A stretch of DNA of 64,000 nucleotides from Isoetes taiwanensis (taxonomy: Eukaryota > Streptophyta > Lycopodiopsida > Isoetales > Isoetaceae). The notes under the pieces were generated by a model. The model ran no database searches and was not told the origin of the DNA. It was given only the letters and a program-made list of their open reading frames with translations. Of this stretch, positions 1 through 11,947 are shown piece after piece (within the stretch, counting starts at the first letter, position 1; each line of letters opens with the position of its first letter). The translations under genes and the position numbers were made by a program. The stretch covers positions 2,546,447-2,610,446 of the forward strand of contig JAJEKV010000041.1 of assembly GCA_021234155.1 (NCBI GenBank). The letters run 5' to 3'.

Positions 1-1111
1 TATTTGTCTAGATCCTGCATGTCCAAGGCAGTTCCCGGCCAATTTGATTGCCGATCCACGCCTGTGTTTTCTTTTACAGTTTTCATTCTCAGCCTCTTCT
101 TTGTCTTGCCTCTATTTGGTTCTTCGAACGGACATTCTAGAAGCTGGAACCCATTGGTCCAGGCTCGGCAGAGCCGCATCTTGCGTGGACGTGGTCGCTG
201 GAGCATTGGCAGGAGTATGGATGCTGAATTGTTGCTGGTTCGCCCATTTTATAGCGGCTCGGTTGTGAGGAACAAGGTCGCAGACTTTTTCCGGTTTTTT
301 GCTTCGCTCTCTGAAGGCTGGTTGTACGCCATCACTTGGGACCCTGATTCATGCGCTCTCCTATTTCCAGCTTCCTCGTTCAAACACTTTTTCCTTGGAT
401 TTCCGTGCTCCTGCTAATTTTCCCGTTGACTACACCTTAGCCTAAGCCTAAGCCTACGCCATTGTTTTTTCATTTGAATCCAGATCCGAGCTTCCTTTTT
501 CCATTCTTCTCTGTTAGGTTGGATTTCGGCCAGGCTGGCGGGGCGTGCGCAGGAGCGGAGTAACGATGGATCTGCATGCAACATTTAGCCTCAGCTTTTC
601 TTGTTCTTCATTTTCTTAATTTGCCACGGCTCTCGCCCGGTGATGTCGACCACGACACTTCTACGCTCGTGATTCGTGCATCGGTACGTGGATGGATGCG
701 ATTTTCTTGCTTCCTTCCATGCGCAAGCTTACACCAACGCCATGGATGCTGATTTGTTTCCATGCTTCGGCTTATACACAAATTCCAACCGGCCTGTCTT
801 ATTCTGCCCTTTGTGGGAGGGGTACATTCGCCTGGTATCCCTCCTAGATCTGTATTGTTATTATTTTTAACCTTGCCTCTAGGCTATGTCATATTTATGT
901 TGTTTCTGGGTATGTATCTCCTTTCGGCCTTGTGATAGTCTTATGCATGTCCTTCTGGTGTGCCAGCTCATTGTTTAAGATATTGCTACTTGACTAGTGG
1001 ATGCCATCTCATTGTTTCCATTATTGCTAAATGACTTGGGTGGATATCTATTATTTGCATGGGCATATGTTGGCGAGCCCTTGGGCTAGGGGTTAGCTCA
1101 GGCTTCAGGAG

Positions 1112-1277
1112 TTTGCACATCATTCTATATGTCAGGGGTTTTTGCTTAAGTGTTATGTAGACGGTTTTTTGTTCGATCATTTTTTACGACCTAGTTTGCA
1201 CGTCATTCTAGATGTCGGGGGTTTTTGCTTAAGTGTTATGTAGACGGTTTTTCATTCGATCATTTTTTACGACCTAG
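1112..1277. repeat. 83-bp tandem duplication
   Basis: Two adjacent copies of an 83-bp unit (1112-1194 and 1195-1277), each starting TTTGCAC and ending ACGACCTAG. They differ at only a handful of positions, so the duplication is fairly recent. Confidence 0.9.
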
Positions 1278-4200
1278 CCCTACATTTCCATTTTATATTT
1301 TCCATCATTTAGGTGGACCCTTCCCACGATTGCTCCCTATCGTTATTTTGAATATTGCTACATGGCTTGTGTTCCAGGTATTCCATATGTTGGGGGTTTT
1401 TGCTCGGGGTCCTGTCGATGATTGTTGTTCGTTTATTTACTATGGGGTATTTTCCATTTTCTATAGAGGGATTGGTGATTTATCATGAATTGACTCTTCT
1501 AGACTCTGTAGAGATATGTCCTCGATAGCAACTATGTTCAGACAATATCAATGTCCCTTAGTCATTATTTTTTGTAGGAGTGTCTTGTTTTCCTCATTTT
1601 CGCCTTGACTTCGGTTACTTCTAACCTACCCACCACCATAACTTTGGTTAACATTGCATTTGCTTACCCCTTCCTTTTGTTGGGCCTAAGGCTATTGTCA
1701 TGGCTTCCCCTCCTGTTTTGGTTCAGGATTCGCCTTTTGCCATCTTCTCTCTCTTCACTCTTCCTTCCCTACAACCGTCCCGCACATAATCGTCTCCGCC
1801 CTTTTTGTCAACCTAGCCCAATTACTTCTACCAAATCGCTGGTCCTTGGCTTACTTTCCTCCTCCAATTCTTTATATTTGTGGCCTCATTTATTGTCGGA
1901 CATTCATCTATTCTAACCTGTGGTTTGCCTACAATTGTTATTTGTACATTTATCAGGCCAGGACATTTTTTAGAACATCATTTCGCGATTTTGTTCACAG
2001 AGATTTGTTTTTAGGATGGGGGTTTCAATTTCTGAGGTTTGTATTTGTCAGCACACATCTTTAATTTGAGGCTCGTCTTGTTTATTGATTGCAAAATCTT
2101 GTTCTAAGCTTGTTTGAATATCTTCGACGGACGGCTATGCTCTTGCAATAGGGCTTGGGGTATTTTCGTTGTTTCTGCTAAGTCCCATGTTACATATGCA
2201 ACTATATACCATTCCTTAGCTAACAATTTATTTTAGACCGTTGTTTAAGGGGATTTGTCATGCAATTGAATTAGGTGCCAATTTTCCTTATTCCATTTGT
2301 CTCGGAAACCAGAACACTTTATATGCGGGGATTTTTTACGTTCTTAGGGAACCTTGAAGGTGCGCATAAGGTAATTTATTGTTTGTTGATTTCATTTGGG
2401 ACATGGATTTTTTTTTTAGCTCCTTTTTGCTAAAGTTGTTTGGGATACATTTGATAGCCGTTACAATACGTTGTGGGTTCATTATGTCATTTGAGTGTTT
2501 TCTCCGTTTTTTATCCTATTGACATGGGTTACAACTTTGAGCTGTATCTTTGTGGACATGTATGGTGGACCTTATGGACATTGAGCTTTGAATATCAGGG
2601 GGAAGCATGTCTTCTTTTTCTTTGATGAGCTTCATCGAATATTTTCTTCGTTCTTTGCTCGCCGAGTTCTTGTTTCCTCTATTCTGGGTCTCATAGTGCT
2701 TCTCTTTGGGATCTATATTTGGCTTTTTCACATGTTGCATTGCATACTTCTTTTACGCATTTTCTACTGGTTTACGGTCATTGGCTCTATCTCAAATTTG
2801 TTTCTACACCACTTTTCCATATATGCATGTATTGGGTTGTCATTTTTTGCATTGGGATTTGCAAGTGGATTTGTCTAGTATCTGTTTACATTTTGGTGCG
2901 AGTTCTTGTTCTGTTTTGCTAACCTTTGGTGGGAACTTTTGCTTCATACTTGGGTTTAAGGCATTTCCTTTGTTGTCCTGGTACTTTTGACCGCTTGATA
3001 TGTTATGTTATGGATTGTCATCTCTAGATATGCCCATTTATTTGTCCAGAGTAAGTTTTTTAATGTTTATCACGAGTTGCCTTATTTTGTATTTCGATTT
3101 GCATGCTATAATTTTCCACATGACATTATGTAATTGTTGTGTTCCCATTACCCATTTCATCCCTTGGTTATTGGACTCACCTCGTTACTCCTCCCCGAAC
3201 CTTGGCGCTCTCAACCTCCATCTCCTCGATATCCTTGGCCGTAACTTTTACCTTTGACTTGGTTTTCCCATTTTGACCTCCTCCCTCCTAGCATCACCAT
3301 CTTACCATTCTTTCGACTTGGGTTTCTTTTACCTATATCCGCGATGTCTTCCGGCTAGGAGCAGCACGCGTGATCCTGCATGATGTGCTCGTGCCCCGTA
3401 GTTGGTTGATTGCCCTTCTGTCCTCTTGTTTAGTGCTTGCCTCTGGCCATTAGACTGCTGGACTTCAGACATTGGTATACTTTGTTTTATTCCCTGGCCT
3501 AGGGCACATTTTTTAGTCGGTATCTTATGCATTTGACATCTTGCAAATGGAATTAAAGGTTACATTGGCATTGTTTTTCCTGGTGAAAATTGCATTTAGG
3601 ATATTGTTGGTCTCTTATCTATGCACTTATTCACACCTAGTATATGGTTTCTTATTGGGATTTTATATTTTTGCTATGTTCCTTCATGTACCCGATTTTG
3701 CTAGCCGTCTCGTCATTCATGGGGCGATCGTCTTTCAGGTTGAGTTGTCTTTACTGGCCATCTTCCAACCCTTCTGCTAACGTTCGCATATTGTTTCGTT
3801 AGAATTATATCCTTTCCTTAACCATAACGTCGGTCAATATTGCCTTTGCTTCCACGTAAATTTTCTTTGATATAGCACCTCTCTTCCTTCATTCATGATA
3901 TTGTTTTCTCGATAGGGGTTGTCCTCTATTAGCCCTGCCATTACTTGTGTTTTTATTTGATCTCGATCTTCCGCTTTTTGCTTTTGACTTGGCCCATTGC
4001 TTGCTATCCATCCATGTCCTTCTACCAAAGTTCGATCTCCGTTAGTTTGAGTTCATTTTCCACTCTGTTGCCCCTAACCTCAACCTTGCTTTCTATCGTT
4101 TTGTTCGCCTGTCTATTTCTACATAGGCCTCTTAACCATGCACTTGTTTCGACCTCATTCACGAGACATAGTGACATTGACAGACTGGGCCCACTCCATC

Positions 4201-4435
4201 TAACACCTCAGTTTTTCGCAGCTCATATGGCTAGCTTTACTACTAATATGTGTCGCTTCACGTCGTCATTGTGTTTCGATCCATTTATCATTACTTCCTT
4301 TCTCATAGCAGACCATATGTATGGCACTCGCTTTCTTAATAATTTGTGACTTTACTTAGCCGTTATGTTTCATTTGCCTTTTTTACCATATGGCTGACCT
4401 CCTTCCTTTCCACCCCCACCTTGGCATTTGGCTTT

Positions 4436-4772
4436 ATCTCGATAGGATGCATATTGCGTTTGGCACTGCATTCAGATTTTCCGGCATGGGTTTCTATTGG
4501 ATTATCTCTCATTTTTATGCTTTTCTTTATCTAGATGGGGGGTGTCCTACGTTGTTGTCCACAAGGTGTTCTATTGGCTACATTCTAATTTTGTGCATGG
4601 GGTTGCTATTTCACTTTATCTGGATATGATGCATATTGCGTTTGGCACCACATTGAGATTTTGCGACATGGGTTTCTATTTGATCATTTTTCCTTTTTCT
4701 GCTTCTCATTATCTAGATGTGGCGTGTCTTACGTTGTTGTACACGAGGTGTTATCTTGGGCACATTCTAATG
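4436..4772. repeat. Imperfect 182-bp tandem repeat
   Basis: Two diverged copies with a period of 182 bp. Shared landmarks are GATGCATATTGCGTTTGGCA (4446 and 4628), ATGGGTTTCTATT, TATCTAGATG and TACGTTGTTGT followed by AAGGTGTT or GAGGTGTT. Confidence 0.8.
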
Positions 4773-4984
4773 GCCACTTTTAGTTTGTTTCATGTTCTTG
4801 ACGTTCTTCTTTATGGTTTTAATCTTTTCTAGATGTCGCGTTTTTTATGGACCGTTTTTTGTTGGGTGGTGCTGTTTATTTCCACGGTGATGGTGACGCT
4901 CATTTCTATTTATCGTGTTTAATGATGTGGTAAATAACATTGTGTGGCGTTATTTTGCAATGCATATTTACATGATTGTTATCC

Positions 4985-5190
4985 ACCCGTGGGGTGACGC
5001 TCTTTTCCACCATAGGGGTGATGCTATCTCCACCCGCGGGTGATGCTGTTTATTTCCACCTCGAGGGTGACGCATTTTTCTTTTTACGTAATTGGTCAAG
5101 GATTTCATTTCTAGCTAGCCGTTGTATTTATCGTGGTTTTTCTTCCACCTGCTGGGTGACGCTTTTTCTCCACCCTCCGGGTGATGCTAT
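4985..5190. repeat. Diverged hairpin minisatellite (block 1)
   Basis: Irregularly spaced units of the form CACC(C)-loop-(G)GGTGAYGCT. Each is a small inverted repeat: CACCCGTGGGGTG, CACCATAGGGGTG, CACCCGCGGGTG, CACCTCGAGGGTG, CACCTGCTGGGTG and CACCCTCCGGGTG. The arms are kept while the loops differ. The same motif forms the regular array at 5709-5890. Confidence 0.8.
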
Positions 5191-5431
5191 CATCTCTTTT
5201 TCATGTATTGCCTTTTGGCTATAGGCTTGGACCCGTCTCTTTATGGCACACATTCTGCTCGTCGCGGTGGGGCTTCGGCAACTGTCGCTCGCGGGGTTAC
5301 ACATGATGCAGCTCGTGCTCACGGCCGCTGGGGCTCCTCGTCTTCTCACTCTCGCTAAGTGCTTCGTGACCCGTCTCAACATTTGGAGGTTTCGCAGCGG
5401 TTGGGCTTGTAGTTAGGAAGTTCTCTGGTAG

Positions 5432-5471
5432 TCGGCCGGTTTTGTGTCTATTGCGAGTCCCTTCCCAGAAT
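5432..5471. repeat. 40-bp direct repeat, copy 1
   Basis: Identical to 6482-6521 over 40 bp (TCGGCCGG...CCCAGAAT). Copy 2 is the 3' end of the copia gag relic on the minus strand, so a piece of the same gag lies at both edges of a 1.05-kb block. Either a duplication or an insertion at this site could explain it. Confidence 0.85.
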
Positions 5472-5518
5472 CGCATCGATCCGAGCCATCGGATCGCCAT
5501 TCTGGGGAGGGACGAGCC

Positions 5519-5526
5519 TATATAAG
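5519..5526 (+). promoter_or_regulatory. Possible TATA box
   Basis: TATATAAG in a locally GC-rich stretch, followed by pyrimidine-rich sequence like a plant 5' leader. No convincing ORF follows, so this may be the promoter of a decayed element. Weak support. Confidence 0.3.
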
Positions 5527-5708
5527 GCTTTTTCCCCTTCAGCACCGGTTATCGGCGTCTTCTCACAGCAGCTTCCTTCCTTCTCCGAGCTTCCCCCCCT
5601 TCCCGCCCTGCTCAGGGGGACACGTCTGTTTCATGTTGTTCACTTGGCATTTACTATAATAATGTTTTTTGCATCACTATCATGTCATTTTTCATATGTT
5701 GTTTTTAT

Positions 5709-5890
5709 TTCCACCTTGAGGGTGATGCTATTTATTTCCACCTTGAGGGTGATGCTATTTTTTCCACCTTGAGGGTGATGCTATTTTTTCCACCTTGAGG
5801 GTGATGCTATTTTTTCCACCTTGAGGGTGATGCTATTTATTTCCACCTTGAGGGTGACGATACTTAATTTCCACCCATTTGGGTGATGCT
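5709..5890. repeat. Hairpin minisatellite array (block 2)
   Basis: About seven units of 24-28 bp with the core TTCCACCTTGAGGGTGATGC. Each core is a stem-loop (CACC / GGTG). The last unit reads CACCCATTTGGGTG, where the loop changes and the stem lengthens symmetrically. It is not a CRISPR array: there are no unique spacers and the context is plant. Confidence 0.9.
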
Positions 5891-6478
5891 TTTCATATAC
5901 AGGTGCTGATTTTTATGTTCTAATTTACTCTTCTTTGCAGGGGTTGGTTGTGCGGCTTGCCTTGTCCATGCCATGCATGTTAGTTCTTTCTAACCATTTA
6001 CGGGTATTTTTAGGGTTCTTTTGAGTTGCTGCAGGTTTTTTGCGGTCGTTTGGGGATCCTGCTTTTTCGACTTCGCCATCGACATGTCTCCTTCGTCTCT
6101 CCGGCTTCCGCCATCTTCTGGGGTCGTGCTAGATTTGTGTTCGCCAGCACATCATCTTTTTTTTGGTTCTCCAGGCAACGCATTCGGGGCTTCTACCGTC
6201 CTCTGGAGTCCTGCTATCTTTGGGTTCGCCGTCCCTCCATCTTCTTCGGTTTTCCAGGCATCACATTCAAGGTTGTTGGCGACTATTTCTCATTAGGGTT
6301 TTCCTCGAAAACCCGAAAGGGCGGGGTTTTTTATCCCGGTGAGAAGTTGTCGCCATTGCCCTTCTATGTTGCCTGTGCACTTTTCTTTTTATGGGGTAGT
6401 CCGATATTGTTCCTATGGTCGGCTACCCCTCTCTATTCTTCAAACCATTGTATACTGCTGCTGTGATGAATGACAAGC
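5891..6478. other. Non-coding stretch
   Basis: No gene recognised. The open frames here (6021-6296, 6026-6466) overlap in different frames, match no family and follow the pyrimidine bias. Confidence 0.5.
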
Positions 6479-6481
6479 CTA

Positions 6482-6862
6482 TCGGCCGGTTTTGTGTCTA
6501 TTGCGAGTCCCTTCCCAGAATTTCAAAACTATACTTGATCTCACCTTGCTCATAATAATCCCTTGTGCTTCTCTTGTTTTTGCATTGTTTGCAAATATCA
6601 GACCTCTTGATATCACACTCACATCTCGTGTCTGCACTCCTTCAGTATCCTCATTTGAAGATCCACTTCCTTCTTCTGCAATGGCAATTCCTCTGCTTGC
6701 AGCACTTCTTATATTGTTGTTTCCCTCATTTGGTTCAATCAACTCCCACAGGCCCTCTACTTGTAATACATGCTTAACTTTCTCCTTCCATACTTGAAAA
6801 CCTGAATCTCCCTTGAAAACATCTATTGCATTCAATAATCCTGCACCAAATCTGCTGGCCAT
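6482..6862 (-). pseudogene. Ty1/copia-type gag relic (N-terminal part)
   Basis: A minus-strand frame begins MASRFGAGLLNAIDVFKGD and contains FQVWKEKVKHVLQVEGLWEL, then AQGIIMSKVRSSIVLKF. The order of an F-G-N/D-F-x-VWK motif, a GLW motif about 15 residues later and an A-x-x-I-x-x-S stretch is typical of the N-terminal gag domain (UBN2/DUF4219 type) of plant Ty1/copia elements. The frame ends in the 40-bp repeat also found at 5432. No protease, integrase or reverse transcriptase follows, so this is an isolated fragment. The family call comes from memory of the motif pattern. Confidence 0.65.
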
Positions 6863-7024
6863 TCTATCGTAAACCTCAAGGTAGTTGAGTACTTAGAAAT
6901 CCGTACCTTAAAAATCCGTATGCAAAGATTTTTTAAAGGTTTTTTAAAAAAATATAAAAATCCTTAGAATACAAATTTATAGAAATTACAATATAGCCAT
7001 TACAATATGAAATTCACTTTGTAA

Positions 7025-7215
7025 GCCTACAATTCTAACCCTAAACCTAAATTTCTGGCTGTAATCCTAAATTTTTCAACACATTCAACCTAAACCTAGA
7101 GGTGTACACAATGTAAGCCTAAACATTCTAATCCTAAATTTAAACATTCTAACCCTAAACCTAAACATTCAACCCACATAACCTTAATTCTAAACATTCA
7201 AACCCTAAAACTAAA
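7025..7215. repeat. Degenerate CCCTAAA-like (telomere-type) tract
   Basis: Many short variants of the plant telomere unit on the plus strand (CCCTAAACCTAAA, CCTAAATTT, CCCTAAACC), mixed with unrelated bases. It resembles a decayed interstitial telomeric tract. A run of about 21 T follows near 7238-7258. Confidence 0.6.
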
Positions 7216-7259
7216 TGTACACAAAAATTAGAGACAATTTTTTTTTTTTTTTTTTTTTC

Positions 7260-8590
7260 TTTTCTTTTTGGCCATTCCCATTCCATAAAAATCTTTTAGA
7301 GTAATTTTGTATGCTCGTGACAGAAATTCAAAGTTAAGAATAAGACAAATTTTCTCTAGAACAACTTCAACAATTGTATCACAACTTCATCATCACAAAT
7401 AATGAGCTCATAGAAGATCTTTTAATTGACTTGTATCCAATACTTCACCATGTCATTTTTTTCCTAGAACAATTAGATGATGTGGACTCATTATTTAATA
7501 TAACAAGTCAAATTCTAATCATTGAGATGTAAAATAATCTTCTCTTTGTTTTTTTTGAAGAAGCTGTGTAGATCAATGTATTAAAGAATGATAATGTTAC
7601 AAAGCAAGTGAGGAGGAAGGGCTGCCCCAAAGAGGCAGCGATACCTCGACACTCCACAACAAACTCGCGACAAAACTGCAACTCTACTGTTGTACAAACC
7701 GACCATCACCATCTACAACACCCAAGAAGTCAGCCAAATGGCAAACTTCCATCTACCAATCCAGTGAACACTAGAAAGCTTTAAAATAAAGCTTGTACGA
7801 GTCGAGGAATCGGAGAGGCTGCTTATTTCTTGAATCTGAAAGATCCACTAGCGAAGTCGCCGCTTCCAAATCAATACACCAACCAAACCCACGCCCACGG
7901 ATGCAAGGCTTCTAGCTGCACTGTGACCGGCTTACCGAGATTCACATGAAGCGGCAAGCTGGCGAAAGCGAGAGCCTAACCCAATCCCAAGCGGCTGCCA
8001 ATTGAGGGCATAAAACCGAGACAATGCTCCCTTGATCTTCGATAAAGGCCACAACAAGAGAGAGGGCTCACACCCGGCCTAAAGCTGACTCACAGGACAT
8101 TCACCACGATACGGTGATTGCACCACGCCCGCGAAGCACCCTAGCAGCCGATGGGGAAGTGAGCTCCATGTCCACGTCCAAACGCCATCGAGAACCGGAA
8201 GGCTGCGGAGACCACTTGCGAAGGAAGGTGTGTCATGAATAGCCAACACGGTAACAAGACGCACAAAACAAGAAGACACAACATCGGGATGAACCTTCCA
8301 AACTGCACCACCACATCATCACGAGGGACTATAGGTATGTGTAGCGGAATACTCCTGCATACTTGTTCAAGATAGCGGGATTTACCCCTCGAGGCTGGCG
8401 AGCACAAGAAAGAACTCCACGAGAAGCTAGTGACCACCCCAATGCCGATCCTCCAAGGTGAGCCTGGCAGCTTTCTAGCCTCCAGCGGTTTCTTGCTTAG
8501 AAGTGTCTCATGCAGTGTGACCAAGAACAGGAGTCTTGTGAGGGGTAGAGGAACCCACAAGAAAGGAGAAGAGTGGTGATAAATAATCTT
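7260..8590. other. Unrecognised sequence
   Basis: AT-rich to about 7540, then GC-richer from 7600 to 8580. The minus-strand frames in the second part (8079-8279, 8141-8560) overlap each other and show no recognisable motif. The poly(T) run just upstream would fit the 3' tail of a minus-strand LINE or SINE, but no LINE domain is visible. Confidence 0.4.
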
Positions 8591-9002
8591 CTACTGTTCA
8601 TATGGCATTACGCGAAACACTGTAGTACAGCGATATTTCAATTCATAAAACCTTATGATATTCAATCTACCTCGACTTCGAAATAGCCTATGTTTGCAAT
8701 GCATACATTAACCTATTTTGCATCTTGCTTTATCTTAGCAGTCCGGCGGTGATGCCAGACCGCTTGCAGGTTTCTTGGATCACAATTATCTCCATGCCAT
8801 TCTTGCATTGGACCGAGCAATTCAAACTAAATATGGCTCCAAGCATTTCATCACTGTGTAAAAATCAATGATTAACCATTGACTATAAGAATTTCATTCA
8901 CTTAGGTCAAATATTAACCTAGATACAAGTTCAACTATATACTTCCATACTTCTGCATTAAACCTTAACTTGTATCTCTGCATTCTCAACTTTGCATTGA
9001 CA

Positions 9003-9360
9003 TTATTTGTGGTCCTTTCCTTCTACAGGATGTTCTTCAGAGGTCAATAAAATTGTGATATGAACTCCAACACCAAGTACCATGGTGCACATCATGAAGA
9101 AGATAGGCACACCATTGCCACTGCGATTAGGGACATGTGCAGCAAATAATGGACATCCATACATATTTGTCATAAAGTTGAATCCATGGTCCAACTCCCA
9201 TTGGTGCTGCCGCCATAACTTTGCTCTAGCATCCATTGGTCTGGATTACTATGATCAAGGCAGCATATGCAGGTCATCATGTGCAAGAGCATAAGGTTGG
9301 TGGTATATAACGCTTTCTAGTGCATCCGAGGGCATCCGTTCCCACTCTCCACCTATGTCG
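9003..9360 (-). pseudogene. Possible MULE/SWIM-type protein fragment
   Basis: On the minus strand a frame reads ...FMTNMYGCPLFAAHVPNRSGNGVPIFFM. The pattern T-N-x-Y-x-x-P-L-F-A followed by N-G-x-P-(V/I) recalls the conserved core of Mutator-like transposases and SWIM zinc-finger proteins. A frame just upstream (EWERMPSDALESVIYHQP...) may be a preceding piece. The first motif D and the rest of the catalytic domain are not found. The family assignment is tentative. Confidence 0.35.
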
Positions 9361-9617
9361 GGACTAGAATTAACCTGCACATATAGAAGCAAATATTGTG
9401 TACTTAAACCTTTTATAAAATAAGATCTTAGATTTCATGAATGCACTAGAGAAAGCGCACGCATCACAGTTTATTAGCAAATAGTACATAAGAGCATACA
9501 TATATCTCGTGTACCATTTTAAAAGCGGTATGTGGCTCTCTATCTAATAAACTTGAAAGGTGGTGCATAGCTCCTTCCCTCTCATTCATATTTACCCCGA
9601 GGCTTGCTTGAAGTCTC

Positions 9618-9785
9618 TTGTGGTATGCACTAGCACCTCTAGTGATAACCAAGCACCAAAAAGAGCGGATCCTTCAAGAAATCGTTATCAGTGGGCCCCA
9701 ACCTTTCGGGCTTTATCCCATGCCTGGACCATATATCAAGTTCTCCTCCTCGAGGATGCTTGCCCTCAAGCATGTGGAACACACC
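9618..9785 (-). mobile_element. Older element remnant C, left part
   Basis: Homologous to 33922-34120 and 60142-60335, starting TATGCACTAGCACCTCTAG. On the minus strand the continuation at 60103-60141 contains TTTGGTATCAGAGCC, an initiator-tRNA-Met primer-site motif, so C looks like the LTR/leader region of a minus-strand retroelement. R1 inserted into C at AATGT (9786-9790). Confidence 0.55.
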
Positions 9786-9790
9786 AATGT
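9786..9790. repeat. Target-site duplication of R1 (left)
   Basis: AATGT directly precedes the R1 5' LTR. The same five bases directly follow the R1 3' LTR at 60098-60102. Five base pairs is the usual target duplication for Ty3/gypsy elements. Confidence 0.7.
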
Positions 9791-11410
9791 TGTATTGGCC
9801 CGTTCGAGGGGAATATCATATAAATCACGTATATTCACGGACCGATCACTATAAAATCGACCTTTGGTAGCCTTGTATACCTTAGAAAGTGGTAATGGGT
9901 GCTAAGTTAATGTAGCTTAGATAACCTTAGGATAAGGCCCATTTCCACATGGCCTTCCCTATTGGGCATACGCCACACGGCCCCATCCTAGAGGTTATAC
10001 GTGGCATCCCATGGACCTCACCTATATTGGCTCAAGCCTAACCCTAGACCCCTTTTCCTGACTCTAGCACCTGAACACTCATCTCGCATTGAAACCCGTT
10101 TGAGCATGGATTCGTCGTAACATAGCCTGGTGCTTAGCGGCTGAAGTGTGTGTATAATCATAGAGACACGACCTCGACAGATCAAGGAGCAATGGAGACA
10201 CCCGGGATGGGAGGAAGGCAGGGCAGGTAGGTGGAGATAGAGTCATGGTAGTTCATGCGGAGTTAGCACTCGGATGGATCACGTATGTTGTATCTTGAGT
10301 AGAGGCCATCCTAGAACCCTTGTTGAACATCTTGAACCTAATCAGGAACCCTAAGCGGTAGTTAGATATGTATGATTAGGTTAAGATGTTCTTATTATAA
10401 TTATCATGATATGATGTTGAGATGTTGGTTGATCATGTTTGCTCCTCTTGTATTGGGAAGGGGGGTGAGACCTGGGGCCATATGTAGTATGCTCCTAGTG
10501 TGAATCACTTAATTCCCTATTATATGCGGCTTTGTGCATAGGAACCCAGGGCTATTGAGGCTATGATGTGACTCGGCCACTACACAAGCGGGGCTAGAGG
10601 CAATGCGAGGGAGGATCCTGCCGGTGGGGAGACTCACAGAGGGATCCCATAGTGGGCTAGACTTCTTTCGGTCGCCGTGTGGAAGTAGAGCATGGGTCGA
10701 CACCTCTGGGGCAATGGTGCCGTCTGCCTCTCAGAGTTGCAAGTGTCAGCTTGGCTCTTGTTTTGAAATTGATTGGGTATGTGGATAGTGTGTATACGAT
10801 TCTCTAGCAGCCGAGGCCTCTAGACCCCTCCCGGGGAAGGGAGATGCAAGCCTTCCTGCTCGAGAAGGACGAGGAGATGCAACCTGGAGTAGTCCCGATG
10901 GGTGATGCCATGGGATTCGTACTTCCAGAAGAGCTAGAGTCATGCGAGCACGATCTATAGGCCATACGCAAAAGTATGCACAAGAGGATGGAGTGGTCAA
11001 ACCCTAGCCATTTAATGTCTATAGCCGGCCCATGCATTGTTATGACTCGGTCTGCTCTATCTTGAGACCTATCGGTCGATTCGACCTCCTTATGAGTTGG
11101 AGCCACGGGTGTTGTTAGGAGCTTTCATGTTTTATGGCATATGATTATATTCTACGCAGCTATGGATATGTGGATGAACTACCCTTTGAGGTAGTATGAT
11201 GTATTATTATTAAATTCTAGCGATGTTTTATGCTTCGCTGTGATAGGAGCCCATAGGGGAAGAGCGGCATAAGACACGCCGTGTCCCTTTCCTTCTGATG
11301 ATCCCACGAGTCGCGTGATATGACGGAGGGCACAATGCGGTCGAGGACCAGATGGGGATTTCCTGCGGGTGTTGGCGGGAAGGCATGTATTTAGTAAAGG
11401 GAGCATCACA
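9791..11410 (+). mobile_element. R1 5' LTR
   Basis: Homologous end to end to the LTRs at 32267-33882 and 58474-60097, with many small differences at CAG/CTG sites. It ends GCATCACA where the cleaner copies end GCGTCACA, and is followed by a primer-site sequence. Internal landmarks in order: CTTGTATACCTTAGAAAGTG, the CATGGCC blocks, TTGTATTGGGAAGGGG, and the GGAGCCCATAGGGGAAG block near the end. Frames reported inside it are not genes. Confidence 0.9.
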
Positions 11411-11424
11411 ATGGTATGAGGCGT
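11411..11424 (+). promoter_or_regulatory. R1 primer-binding site (tRNA-iMet-like)
   Basis: ATGGTATGAGGCG directly follows the LTR. Plant initiator-tRNA-Met primer sites read TGGTATCAGAGC. The R2 copy at 35782 reads TAGTATCAGAGC. The mismatch here falls where other copies carry CAG. Confidence 0.75.
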
Positions 11425-11947
11425 GTTCTTGGTTGACCAAGAACCTTACTTGGCTCATATCCTTAGTAGTCTATGAGCCTGATGGGTCACGAAATGAAAA
11501 TTTCACCATAAAAAAAATTCTCTAGGTAGCAGGTAGATTAAAGTAGATAGGCTAAGTTGTTGTTAGATGAGGAAAAAGAATGAGTGAATTAACATTCTAG
11601 TAAAAATTGGAGTAGGTATGGTTAAAACTCAAATTTCACACTGTAGATTGAGAAGAATCGTGCCCAATCAGAGACACGGGTGAAAAATGGCACAAAATTC
11701 ATAATTAACACTTCAAACCATTAGGAAAAATTGAAATTCCTAATATATCTTGTACTAAGTATATACTAATAATTAAGTATATTGGAGTAATTTATAGGGA
11801 TGCTAATTATTAGACCTATTAATGATAGAAGAATATTCCCAGGAAGAACCTTCCTTTTTAAATATGTACTTACCTCATTTCCCCCAAACCTTGCACTGCC
11901 ACCATCTCTCTCTTAATCGGCCTTCGTCACTTGTTTCTCGGGGTAAG
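11425..11947 (+). other. R1 leader between primer site and H3-like gene
   Basis: Homologous to 35794-36346 and 62020-62570: GTTCTTGGTTGACCAAGAAC inverted repeat at the start, then AT-rich sequence. No ORF. Confidence 0.7.

Larger units (their letters stand above)
1..4900. other. T-rich non-coding sequence
   Basis: I see no gene here. The plus strand is pyrimidine-rich (long T and CT runs), so long open frames such as 4-417 and 3945-4349 are compositional and match no family I know. The stretch contains two local duplications listed separately (1112-1277 and 4436-4772). It could be the remains of old elements, but no LTR ends, primer site or domain can be recognised. Confidence 0.6.

Noticed and set aside
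4-417. Open frame of 137 codons at the window start
   Set aside because: No recognisable domain, strongly phenylalanine/serine-rich from T-rich DNA, and overlapped by another frame.
5709-5890. CRISPR-like array
   Set aside because: The repeats are near-contiguous without unique spacers, and the genome is a plant's; it is a minisatellite.
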